Assembly (NCBI GenBank): GCA_028641055.1
Contig: CM054057.1
Location: forward strand, 583,325,158-583,389,157
Source: Alopecurus myosuroides
Taxonomy: Eukaryota; Streptophyta; Magnoliopsida; Poales; Poaceae
Length of the DNA: 64,000 nt
Reading direction: 5' to 3'
The position numbers and the translations under genes were made by a program. The notes beneath the pieces were generated by a model. It did not search any database. It was not told where the DNA came from and saw nothing but the letters and a program-made list of their open reading frames with translations. Within the stretch, counting starts at the first letter, position 1; each line of letters opens with the position of its first letter. Positions 31,937 to 42,032 of the stretch are shown in pieces.

Positions 31937-34900
31937 TCATGTTGAGGAAGCGGTGTTGTCGGTGCTGGCATTGGCTGCTTCATTCTCTGTGGTGGTCTTG
32001 GTCGCCTCCGCATCCGAGCTGGCATCCGCTGTCTTCGCGGCCTCCTCTTCGGCGTTGGCGTTGGTCGCGTCCGCTTCCGAGTGGATGGTGGTGGACTGCT
32101 CCAACTCGATGTCGTGCTCGGTGGCTACAGGGTCTGAGGTGGCCGTGGACACCGAGACAGGCCCTGTGGCCAAGGAAGAATCAGAAGCTTGGCCTTGGGG
32201 GCGTACCGTGTCGTCGAGGGCGGCTCCTGATGAGGTGCCAAAATCGAGTGCGGCGGTGTCGATCTCCTCGTACTCCTCGTCGCTACTCGCGACGATTGCA
32301 GCCTTCCCTTTCCCGGCCTCGCTAGCGGGAGAATCGAAGAAGCCCAAGTCCGAATCAATCTCGGCATCTTCTTCCTCCTCGTCCTCCTCCATCTCGGTGT
32401 CGGGTTCAGGGAGGCCATCGATGAAGGTGGCCGTGTTAGCATACTCCGCAACCTCATGCGCAATCAGCTGGCGCATGGTCACGCAGTTGGGGTCCGTCTC
32501 CCACTTGGAATTGGCGCGCTTCCCGCGGATAATCTGCATATTCAGGTTCTCATACCAGGAGGCGACGCACAGCAGCATCAAATCAGCACCCGCCCGAGCT
32601 CCCGAGGCGCGCCACTTCTTCAATTCGGCCTTCACGTTGCGCAGCTTCAGAGCAAGGCCACCAATGGTTGTCGGCGTAGGATCCTGAGGCCAGAAAAGCT
32701 TATGGAGCTCAAAGTCGGCGCGCACCAGGTCAGTGCCCACGCCGGCCAGGCGTTCGAACTGCCCTCGCATCACCAGCAAGCTATCCTCGATCTCGGCTCT
32801 GGTGTCCGCAGCCTCGCCCTTCTCAATACGAGCTGCTTGGGCCTTGGCCAAAGCAGGCGCGCAAGAGGATACGATGTCAGGGAAGATTTCTGCACAAAAG
32901 CAAGTGAGAAATTCAGTCACAGAAGTAGAGTTGAGATTCAACCCGAGAAGAAGAGATGCAGAAAGGAGGAAACTTACTGTTAAGCTCGTGGCGCAACTGC
33001 TGCAGCTGGATCTTCCATTCCTCTTCATTGGATACATACTTCTCCTCGAGCAAGCGGAGCCCATCCAGCTGAGAAAAGAGCCCATCATTGGCTTTTTTCA
33101 GCACCTCGCACTCCTGCTCGAGGGTTTTCATCTTGGCATTGAATGTTGTCTCGGCCTTGGCCTTCTCGGCAATAACTCTGTCCCTCTCGGCGCCAAGGTT
33201 GATAGCATCCTGGAGTGCCTTCTGCAGCTGGAGTTGCAGCTTCTCCATCTCCGTAGTGTGCTCCTTCACCAGCTCAACGGCTTGGCTGGACAACTGCTGC
33301 TGCACCTCTTCAGGTTTGAGGCAGTCTTGGTGTTCTTCGACAAACAATTTATGATCTTCTGAAAAGAGCAAAGAGCGATCAGCGGAAGAGCAAAAGAAAC
33401 AGACACAAAGGCGAACCGAGTAGACAGTGGTTTACCTTCAAGCTTCTTGATGGTGGCCTCGCCATTCGCAACAAAGGCACGGCAGTTCTCGTGCTCGTCA
33501 GCCAGGGCTTTCAGTTTCCCTGCAGAGTAGAAATGGTTAGCGCAAAAAGCAGAAGCGGGCGTAAACAGAAAACGCAAAAAACCGTGTAGCTAGAAGCGTA
33601 CCTTCAACTTCAGACAGCCTCATGGTGCTGTTCATTACTTCCTTGTCGGCTGCCTCGGCAGATACCTTCTCCTTCTCAAGGGCAGCAATACGCCTCTTGG
33701 CGACGGCATGGTTCCAGAGCAGTTGGCGGTGCAAGCTAGTCCATTTCAGTACGCTATTCTGAAAAGAGTAAAGAAGATGAATCAGACAAAGAAGTTGAGA
33801 TTCAACCCGAGAAGATGGTTATTCGAGAGAGTATTCGTCTACTCGGCCAGAATCTCGGGGACTGGGTGATGGCTAAGGAAAAGGAAGAAGAGTAGAAAAG
33901 AAGAAAAGATGCAACTCGAAAAGCGCAAATCAAGACTTACCGCATAAGACTGCTCGAGATCTTCTGCGTTCTTGCGGTGCACGAACATCTTGGCAGCAAG
34001 AGTAGCGGCGTTGGAGGAGACGGTCATGGGCTTGTAGCCCAAGTCCACCTTGTTCCAGTCGACCCGCATATGGTCGATGTCGCCCAGCGTGGTGCCGTTC
34101 CAGTTGGTGTTGCCGAGAAGGTTGCTGTCCCACTTGGCATCGATGAAACCAACCAAGTCGAGTACCTGCTCGACGCTCTCGGACGATATTGCCTGATCCT
34201 GAGGTCCACGGGAGGCGATGGAGATGGACTTATCTTGATTGGGGGCTGGGGGCCTGGAGTTCACTGCCACTGCCTTCCTTCCTTTTGTGAGAGCAAGCTT
34301 CCGGTCCTCGACGGAAAGGCCGATTTGGTGCTGCTGGCTAACCTTCACCATGTAGTCCAGGTAGCAGGGCTGCTCAGCTGCAGCGGCAGCCAGCAGCAGC
34401 GGCAGAAACCGTGCCAGGATGGCGGATAGCAACCTGACTGGGCTGGCCAGACGATGTGGGCGGCGGCATCAACTCGGCAGCTCGCTTCTGAGCCTTTTCT
34501 TTCTGAGCAGCTGGCTTCTCGATTTTCGGCTTCTCGGTTTTCTTCTTCTCAGCCTTCCCTTTCTCGGCAGCTTTCTTCTCGGCTGCCTCCTTCTCGGCAG
34601 CGTCTTGAGTTTGCTTCCTGGTGACTCGCCCAGCAGGAGGGCTGGTTGCGTCCTTGGCCTGCGGCACCAAGGAGGGGTCTGGTGGTGCGGTGCCTTGGTC
34701 AATGGGTGGTACCACGGGCCCGCTACCTTGCGCAGCATCTGGTGGGGCGCTACTCTGCGCGGCGCCTGGTTGCGCACCACTCAGGGGATACTCCTCAGTC
34801 ATGATCGTGTCTTCCACCCGCTGCTCGGCAGCGGGATTCTCTTGTCCGGCAGCCCCTGTGGCTGGCTGCTCATGTTCAGCTTCTTGCCGCTCCACGGCGG

Positions 34901-36952
34901 TGTCATCACGCATCTCCTGGTCCTCCTCTTGGTGCTCCTCGGCGGTGCTAGCCGGAGGAGAAGGGGGCCTGTCCTGGTGAGCGGCGTCCTGCGCATCTGG
35001 ATCAGCGCGGGACTGTGGCTCAGGACCTGCTTGCGTGTTGGTGGTGTCGGCCTCATCGCCCTCGAGGTCGACAACCTTGTCGACGTCGATGGCAGCTTGT
35101 TTCTTGGCCTGGTCAGGCGCGAGAGCAGCATCCGCATCTAAGGGAGCTCTGGTGAGAAAGGAAAAATCAGAAATTATAGGGAAGTAGAGGAAGATTAAGA
35201 GAAGCAACAAGGTACAAATTGGGAATTAACCGAGAAGGAAACTTACGCTTTGGTGGAGGGAATCGTTCGTCTCGTTCTCTTCACGACCGTCTTCTTGGTC
35301 GTCTTCTCGGCGGGTTTCTTCTTCTTGGCGGGGGGCTCTAGGGCACCGCTGCCGGCCCGTTTGCGGGTAGCAGGTGCAGCAATTGATAGAGGACGGACGA
35401 CCAAGGTTGCCTCGTCCTCATCCTCGTCTTCTCCCCCGTCCTCAGCTTCGGCATCGTCTACAAGGATCGAGAAGAAAAAGGAAAGACTCAGAAACAATAG
35501 GCAAAGGGTTAGTTTTTCTCGCGGACAGAACAGGAAAAGTCCAATTACCTGCTTCCTCGTCCTCGGACCAGTCGCGGAGAGACGTTCCTGCGCGCTGCTT
35601 CTCCATTGTGGGAGAATGAGGAAGGTTAATCTGATCCGTGGCCTCGAGGGAGGCCACATCATCTTCTTCCCGGTCGGTGTACCAATTGCCCTCAAAGAGC
35701 TCACAGCTCTCGGTAATCAGGCGGTCAAGGATCTGAAGAACAAAGAATCGTAACGGATTAGCCGAGTAGCGCAAGGGCATTCTACTCGAATAGGCGTGCG
35801 GGCGAAAAGCACACTAAGCCTAGAGAGATTTGCTAAGTGTCCTACTCGGCAAGGCGTGCAAACACCAAGCACAGTAAGCCTAAGTATTTCATCCAGGTAT
35901 GCTACTCGACAAGGCGTGCAAACATCAAGCATACTAAGCCTAGGCAGTTCGATAGAATAATCTACTCGGTGCAGAAGGCAATTGCTAGTCGCAGCCAAGA
36001 AAGAAGATTTTCTAGTCGGATGGCGTATGTTGAGAGCAGAATAAGGAGAACGTACCCGGGGAATCGGCTTCGAGCGGCTGAAGGGGGTGAATCCATACTC
36101 CCAGTCATCGGGGATGCTCGTGGTCAGAATAGACCTTGCGTGATCAGCGACGTCCGCGTCCCTGAGCTCGAGTGTGGTCGTCCGGGTGCAATCGCGAGGG
36201 CCTCCCAGGTAACACATTGGATGGGAGCGCCGCTGCAGCGGCAGCACGCGATTCTTGATCCAGCAAGCGACGGGATCGTCGCTCCTGAGCCCTTGGCCGA
36301 TGAGGTAGGCGAGCCGCTCCTCCATCTGTGTCGAGTTGCGGTCGTTGGAGGGCTTCGTCTTCCAATTCTGCCCGGTTGGAGGTCGGTTGCTCCACGCGGG
36401 AAGATTGATGCGATCCGATATCGGTCCCCCTTCCGTGGCGGGGATGTTCTTGACGTAAAGGAAGGATTTCTGCCACATGCGGACGGAATCCAAGCCCTTG
36501 ATACGTGGGTGGTTGGTTCCCGCCCGATGCAGCATCATGGCGCTGCCGGTGTCGGTTACCCGACTGCCACCGGCCGCGCCGTCCTTTTTCCCCTTACTCT
36601 GATGACGAAGGTGGAAATACTTCAGCCAGGTATCCACCGTGGGGCGGACGCCAAGAAAGGCCTCGCACACCACGGTGTGATAGGCTAGGAAGACAATGGC
36701 GTTTGGAGGGAGGTGGTGCATCTGGACACCGAAGTGATCCAGGAAAGAGCGGAGGAAATCCGATGCCGGCAAGCCGAATCCTCGCGCGAAGTGCGCGAGG
36801 AAGACGACATGCTCGCCTTCCTGCGGGGCCGGAACGAGTTCACCGTCGGATGGCCGACACTGAACACCAGGAGGAATCCTCCGGGTGTTCACGAGCCAGG
36901 AGCAGTCGTCGACGGTGACGTGCGAACCAGCCCAGCCGGCGCGAGCAGCCAT
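31937..36952 (-). CDS. Eight-exon antisense gene of the gypsy element (PF04195-like)
   Basis: Minus strand, ATG 36952 to TGA 31937. Predicted exons (ends approximate by a base): 36952-36056, 35732-35549, 35457-35247, 35148-33941, 33758-33602, 33520-33437, 33358-32978 and 32889-31937. Every junction has a GT donor and AG acceptor, for example CCGG/GTACGT and TTCTTCAG/ATC, and all phases join, giving about 1,350 residues. Exon 1 (299 residues) resembles the plant domain named putative gypsy-type transposon (PF04195): FARGFGLPASDFLRSFLDHF, FLGVRPTVDTWLKYFHL, MWQKSFLYV. Exon 3 is acidic then Lys/Arg-rich, like a nuclear signal. Exon 4 is Pro/Gln/Glu-rich with EKKAAEK repeats. Exons 5-7 form a long coiled coil. 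Exon 8 ends acidic. One extra base near 34391 in a poly-alanine GCN run breaks the frame. The function of these antisense ORFs is unknown. Confidence 0.75.
35783..35962. repeat. 60-bp tandem repeat, three units, in intron 1 of antisense gene
   Basis: TACTCG recurs at 35783, 35843, 35903 and 35963, exactly 60 bp apart. Each unit also holds GGCGTGC, AAGCA and CTAAGCCTA at fixed places. Units differ by many substitutions, so the array is older than the LTR pair. Confidence 0.9.
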
Positions 36953-37119
36953 GGCAAGGGGTGAGCGGATGGTGGAAGGTTGGAGAGATTGGGTGGAGAA
37001 AGCGAATCCGCAGCGGCGCGAACAGTTGCGCGGCGGCGGAGAGCTCGGCGGAGAAGAAAGAACAGGGAAGAGAAAGAGGAAAGCACGGAGGAGGAAGAAG
37101 GGGAAGTTACCGTCGGGGG

Positions 37120-37127
37120 TATATATA
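37120..37127 (-). promoter_or_regulatory. TATA box of the eight-exon antisense gene
   Basis: TATATATA in a GC-rich setting (GGGTATATATACCC), 168 bases upstream of the ATG at 36952 on the minus strand. Pyrimidine-rich DNA lies between, as in plant core promoters. The element's own LTR promoter drives the opposite strand. Confidence 0.55.
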
Positions 37128-37640
37128 CCCTCTCCGCAGATTACCGTTACCATCGGGGTAGTGGGATCGATCGTGGCCAGGATCTTCGTGTGGTGGGGTT
37201 TGTGGCCGGTTAGAAACGCACGCACGCGCGAGGCGCGCGAGTAACGGCCGCAGTTAATCCCACGACCGGATCGTCGCCAATTACTGCGCGTGATGGGACA
37301 TAACGAGCCGGTGGGCCCTCCCCACGATTAATGGCCGCGTGGCACGTCGTGTCCTGGCAGCGAAACGACGGGGTCACGGATGCTAAACACGTGTCCAGTC
37401 ACAGCACGGAAGGCTGGATAAGTGCTGTGCGCTGCAGAGGCGCTAGAGGAGAAATTCTCTAAGTCCTTTTACTCGGACGCAGAGTAGAAGGCTGGAGCTA
37501 CTCGGAAGACAGGAAACTCAAGGTACCTTCTCAAGTACTACTCGGAGGTTTTTACTCGGCATCTTGAGGTTCAAGGGCTATGTTGCAAAGATTGGTTTTA
37601 AGCTGGCAGAGTCTAGTGAACGAGTTCGCAAGATTCAACC

Positions 37641-37655
37641 AGCTTCGGGGACTGC
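37641..37655 (+). other. Polypurine tract of 15-kb gypsy element
   Basis: AGCTTCGGGGACTGC abuts the 3' LTR start TGTCGG at 37656. It is the expected primer for plus-strand DNA and shares its core with the minisatellite at 29666-29849. Confidence 0.8.
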
Positions 37656-38531
37656 TGTCGGGGGGTTACCCCCGAGTAGGGTAAAGGCAAGTGGTAAAGG
37701 CGACTAACAGAAGAGAGGTTTGGTCGAGTAGCCGCCTACCCGGTACTTGCTACCCGGTCGACTGCTACTCGGTCTCACCTCAAGATGACCAGAAGAAGGA
37801 ATCAGTCAAGTTCTGTCCTTTCGAGTAGAAGAATTGGCCCGAGTAAAACTGGCGGGAACCTACTCGCGCCAGAAAGTCAAAGGAGCCGTTCTGACACAGG
37901 ATCCCGCGTATCCTGGGTCCGTACTTGGCACTATTCGAACTACTGTTCATCTGGGGCCGGCCTGCCTGACAGTGACAGCATGGAAGCAGGCGGTCGCAGG
38001 ATAAGGGGGGCCTACTCTGTGTTTGGCACAGTGATACCAGTCTGTCCCCTTGGTTTTGCCCAACGACTTTACAGAAGCAGCCAAGATTAGGAACCAAAGC
38101 TGTCAGCGGGAACTCGGAAGAAGGACGATGTGCACACTATGTCGACACTTGTCCAGGTTTGGACGTATCCGGCTGGGCACCAGGTATATAGGGTGCCCCG
38201 CCGCCTCCTGCGAGAGGCACGTTGGAATCGAACTCAGGAAACCCTAGGTTCTTGACCTAATTCATCACGTAGAGAGAGGAGTGGCTACTCGGTAGCAAGA
38301 TCATTGTACTGTGGCTACTCGGTGAGACACCAGAATACAGAAAGAAAGGCAGGAGTAGGGGTTTTACCTCCTCACGAGGGCCCTGAACCTGGGTAGATCG
38401 TGTTGTTTGCAGTGTTTAGTTCTTACCTCACGCGGCTATTCGTCGCGTGATCCCTCCCCGAGCACCTCCAGCGTCCTTCGTCCCCACATCTTTAGCCATC
38501 CCATGGCATCTGCCGTGACACCACCACGACA
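37656..38531 (+). repeat. 3' LTR of 15-kb gypsy element (876 bp)
   Basis: Same length as the 5' LTR and nearly identical; ends CCACCACGACA followed by TSD gatta. The sequence after the TSD continues the LARD LTR exactly as in the uninterrupted copy near 15130. Confidence 0.95.
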
Positions 38532-38536
38532 GATTA

Positions 38537-38895
38537 GCTCCAAAATACTTTTCATATAGTTTTGGAAAATATTCTTTTGTTTTTCTCAAAACTTGGCCTT
38601 TGGGTTTCTTCTAAAATCAAAACATTTTCAAAAAGGTTTTTGCCAAAAGAGTGTGATGGATGAAGATGATAAGCATTCTTGTCATGACTTGATCACCAGG
38701 GTTGTGTTTTAAGAAAGTTATGATCAAAGGTTGTAAGGTTAGTTGTTAACAAACTCAAACAAAAACACAATCAACAAGCAAATAGAAATGAAAACACAAG
38801 CATAAGTCAAACATATTAAAAAGTTTTTTGTTGGCCCTGATTTTTGGGTTATTGAAAACAAGTTTTTCCTGTCTCCCAAAAATTGGGCTGTTACA
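38537..38895 (-). repeat. 5' LTR of LARD-like element, remaining 359 bp
   Basis: Matches the end of the other LTR copy (about 15138-15497), so it is the piece cut off by the gypsy insertion. On the minus strand it begins TGTAACAGCCC, the intact LTR start. TSD cggag follows at 38896-38900. Confidence 0.92.
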
Positions 38896-39035
38896 CGGAG
38901 ATTGGAGGCCACTGTCTCCCAGCACGAGCGGGCGAGGTTCCCGTGGTCCCCTCAGAGGACACGGCCATCGTTGGCGCCGCGGGGACTTTTCCGGGAGGAT
39001 GGCCAGTTGGGTCCACGCGGCGGTGGGGAGGTTGA
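38896..39035 (+). pseudogene. Unidentified split ORF, segment 3 of 3
   Basis: The frame of the segment ending at 9239 continues across the LARD insertion and stays open for about 46 codons to TGA 39033-39035. It is Gly/Ala/Pro-rich. A T-A7-T run (about 39083-39092) follows, which could be a decayed poly(A) tail or chance. Nothing recognisable is encoded. Confidence 0.45.
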
Positions 39036-39354
39036 GGCCACGCTGGATGGTGGGCCGCTATTATCGAGGTCCGAGGTGGTGAATAAAAAAATAAGTGAGG
39101 GAGGGGCTGTGTGCAAAAGTCGCAGGAGGATATCTATCTCGTGTCCTCACCACCTATCTCCCAGTCGGCCAGATCTAGATTTCACCACATCTGGGAGCGA
39201 GCTCGAGAGCACGGGGGTCCTAGGGTTATCTTCATTACCCGCCAGATCCCGCCGTCCATCCTCAATACTGCGAAGCCTGTTCCGTTGAAAGGGACGGCAA
39301 GAGGGGATCAATGCTCCTTTGCAGCGGTGACCACGTCACCTCCATCTTCTTCCA

Positions 39355-42032
39355 TGGCGTTCTTCAACAGAGGAGGGAGGAGAGTGGGTAGCCCGGGCCG
39401 TTTTCCGCGGCCAAATTTTCCTCCCTGCAGGGCTGATGGGGGATATTCGGAAAGGGATCTTGAGCGGAACATCAAGATCCGGTGGGGCAACAACAGCGCG
39501 GACGAGTGAAGGAGCGCCGTGATGTCAGAGGGGTGTCTTCATCAACAGATCTAGGAGCGGAGAGCCGTTTCGAGGTGGACGCGACGTCCGCGGCGGCAGC
39601 AACAATCTTTTGGGTGCTATCGGTCCTCGAGATGGTGTTGCATGTGCTGGAGGAGGTTTTGGCGAGGCAAATCGAGATAGGTTTGCTCACCGCCCTGAGA
39701 TGCGGGATGCGGACTCGGACAGCTCGGCGAACGAGCGTGGATTCGGCGTTAACCAGGTAAACCGTAACCCTAGAAGGTCTGCGACTCCAAGCTTCTCTTC
39801 CCCTGTGGCTTCGAATATGAATCAACATGGGCAGGAACATGTTGATGTCCGAGGAGGAGGTGATGCTGATAGGGAGTTGCAGGATGGGGAAAGGGATAAT
39901 ACTCGTTTGGTCTAGTTCAGGGAGAACAGAAATCAAGTGCTTGATATAGAGTCTGTGTGTAATCTTTGTGGTGCTAATCACGATGAAAATCTCCTAAATG
40001 CTGAGCCCAAACCGTGGGAGCTGGCTGCCCCCTTCGTGGGCACTGCAATCCCTAACGGTGGTTTCTTTGTTATCCCCGATATCAGGAACCCGGCTCCTGC
40101 AGAAGAGATTCATCAGGTTGTGGTAGAGGTGATCCAGGGTAATGTATCTGCTAGGAAGATTGAGGTGGAATTCACACAGTGGGATGGGAACAGATGCACG
40201 TGGAGGTGGTATGCCAAGCAGATGACAGCTTCCATATTCTTGATGAGGTTCCCCAGTTCCAGGGACATTGATGCCTGGATACACTTTGGGAGAGTAAACA
40301 TGAGAAATGTCCCCTCTGTTGGTTTGCAAGTGGAGAATTGGATTCCAGGATATAGAGCTGTGGCTAAGATGGATATGGCCTGGTTTCAGGTGAGAGGTAT
40401 CCCTCTGGAGAACAGGAATTGTCCAACTGCCTCCTATGTAGGTAGTCTAGTTGGTAGGACCCTGTCTGTGGATAGGCATAGCCTGAACAACGTAGATTAC
40501 GTTCGTGTCCTGATTGGTAACATGGACGTTTCTCTTGTTCCTCCTGTGGTGACGAATGTGAACATTCGTGGTGCTTTTTATGACATTGAATTTACTAGAG
40601 AAATCGTTACTGGCAAGGTGAGCAAAGAGAAATCGCGGTCTCGTGTTGAGCAATCTGGGCAGAACATGTCGGAGGGTGGTGGCGGGAATTTCTCTCACAC
40701 TCCCAAAAACAGAAAACTGATAACGTTGCTTATAATACAATGGAAAGGCAAGGGTGTAGAGGTCAGGTCCAAGGTGGCTTCATGCGTGATGCCATGACCT
40801 CTTTTGTTAATTCCGGGATGGTTTTGCCTATGGCAGCACAGGCTCCAGTGGATGACAGCAAAGGAAAAGGCAAGGGGAAAATTTCTGAAGAATTGAGCGA
40901 TGACAGTGATGATGAGCAGTCTTCTTTTGCAAAGAAAGTCCAGGGGCTTGGCTATGGTACTGCATTGGTTCCCTCTGTGAACCAGCAAGGTGTGGGCTCC
41001 TCTAGTGCCCCTTGCAGACCCATGTCACTTGCTGTGGACTTCTATGCACAATATTTGGAGTATCTAAAGACACCTAGGATTGCTGCTGGTGTTGTGGAGG
41101 ATCCTGATGAGCCTTTGAAGATCGAACTTTCCTATAAGGAATCTCTGAAGATATTGCTTGAAACTAATAGTGATACGAAAGATGAATGGAGGAAGAAGCT
41201 ACAGAGGGGACCTGGTGCCAACATGGAACCTGCTGTGGAATCTCCTGTTGGATCTGAGTCCAATGATAGCTATGGTGATATGTCTGAGGATGTTATCTCT
41301 GAAGAAACTGCTGGCTATAATCAATTCCATTTCTCAACTATTGTGATCACCGAATTGTCTCCTAGCCCTGAGTCAAATGTCAAGAACTCCACGGTGTGTA
41401 AGCCCTCTGTGCTTGCACTGCCAACTCCTGATCAACCTGCTCCTGTGAGGAGTAGTGCCAGGATTCATGCTGGTGCCCAATCAAATACTTGTGTTCTGAA
41501 GAAAGCCATGGATCATTTGGCAACCAGGGATAAGAAGGAAGGTAATAACAAACAACATCAATCTTACAATTCCTTTTCTATTTTGTCTGATGAAATTATT
41601 GTTGATAAGGCTTTGGAAATAGGAATTGATGTCTCAACACTCTCCCTTATTACTATTCACATGTTAAAAGACCTGAAATCTGCTAGATCTAACTTAGTTA
41701 ATCAGAAAACTAGGGTAACATCTGAAGCTATGTGTAATAATGAAAATGTTGATGAATCTGCGGATGATAAATTGGATATCATATCTCCTGGTGAATCTCC
41801 TAAAGCAATTAAAGAGTCTTCTTATGATGGGGATGATGATGATGGTTTCACTCATTTCTTATCTAAAAAGAATAGGAAAATTGCTAAGAAGAATCTTTCC
41901 AACAGTAAAAATCCTATTCAAGGGGTGCCCCTATGTGGCACTAATGTTCCTTCTAGGGTAAGAACTAATCACCCATGGTGTGATGTAGTGTCTGGGCCCA
42001 GGACCTGGAGTAAATCTATTAGAGTTTTATGA
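39355..42032 (+). pseudogene. LINE ORF1 (nucleic-acid-binding protein), frameshifted
   Basis: Starts at ATG 39355 (MAFFNRGGRRVGSPGRF). The frame is lost at a TGA near 39507 and continues in other frames. From 39610 to 40720 it includes a conserved-looking block (PWELAAPFVGT, RCTWRWYAKQMTASIFLMRF, AKMDMAWFQVRGIP, LVGRTLSVD) typical of plant LINE ORF1 / DUF4283-like proteins, with a nonsense TAG at 39913. A frameshift near 40720 leads to the C-terminal part (40740-42032), rich in Ser, Asp and Lys. No CCHC knuckle is visible. The protein would bind LINE RNA. Its stop codon overlaps the ORF2 start as ATGA at 42029-42032. Confidence 0.75.

Larger units (their letters stand above)
23397..38531 (+). 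mobile_element. Young 15.1-kb Ty3/gypsy retrotransposon, Tat-lineage type
   Basis: Complete structure: TSD gatta (23392-23396 and 38532-38536), two 876-bp LTRs, tRNA-Lys primer site, gag-protease-RT-RNase H-aRNase H-integrase in gypsy order, a long region with an antisense gene, and a polypurine tract. The second RNase H domain and the antisense gene are known marks of the Tat lineage. The LTRs differ by about three substitutions and two indels. With the usual grass rate of 1.3e-8 per site per year this gives an age near 0.1-0.2 million years. It inserted in the 5' LTR of the LARD-like element, in the opposite orientation. TACTCGG and its complement recur all through it. Confidence 0.95.
9245..38895 (-). 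mobile_element. LARD-like LTR retrotransposon with 6.2-kb LTRs
   Basis: Two direct repeats of about 6.25 kb (9245-15497, and 17519-23396 continued at 38537-38895) flank a 2.0-kb internal domain. A methionine-initiator-type primer site next to the right repeat and a polypurine tract next to the left repeat put the element on the minus strand. TSDs are cggcg (9240-9244) and cggag (38896-38900), differing by one base. There is no gag, protease, RT or integrase. Known LARD elements of Triticeae such as Sukkula have LTRs of 4-5 kb and a non-coding interior; this one has larger LTRs and a smaller interior. The right LTR is interrupted by the 15.1-kb gypsy element at 23397-38531. Twelve or so substitutions over the first 1.4 kb of LTR give roughly 1% divergence. 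Confidence 0.88.

Noticed and set aside
35250..35753. Plus-strand ORFs in the antisense-gene region
   Set aside because: Opposite-strand shadows of exons 2 and 3 of the eight-exon gene; they ignore its splice sites and have low-complexity products.
39083..39092. T-A7-T as target-site duplication of the LINE with about 51302-51310
   Set aside because: Nine bases dominated by an A run are uninformative at an A-rich tail, so the LINE 5' end is left open.
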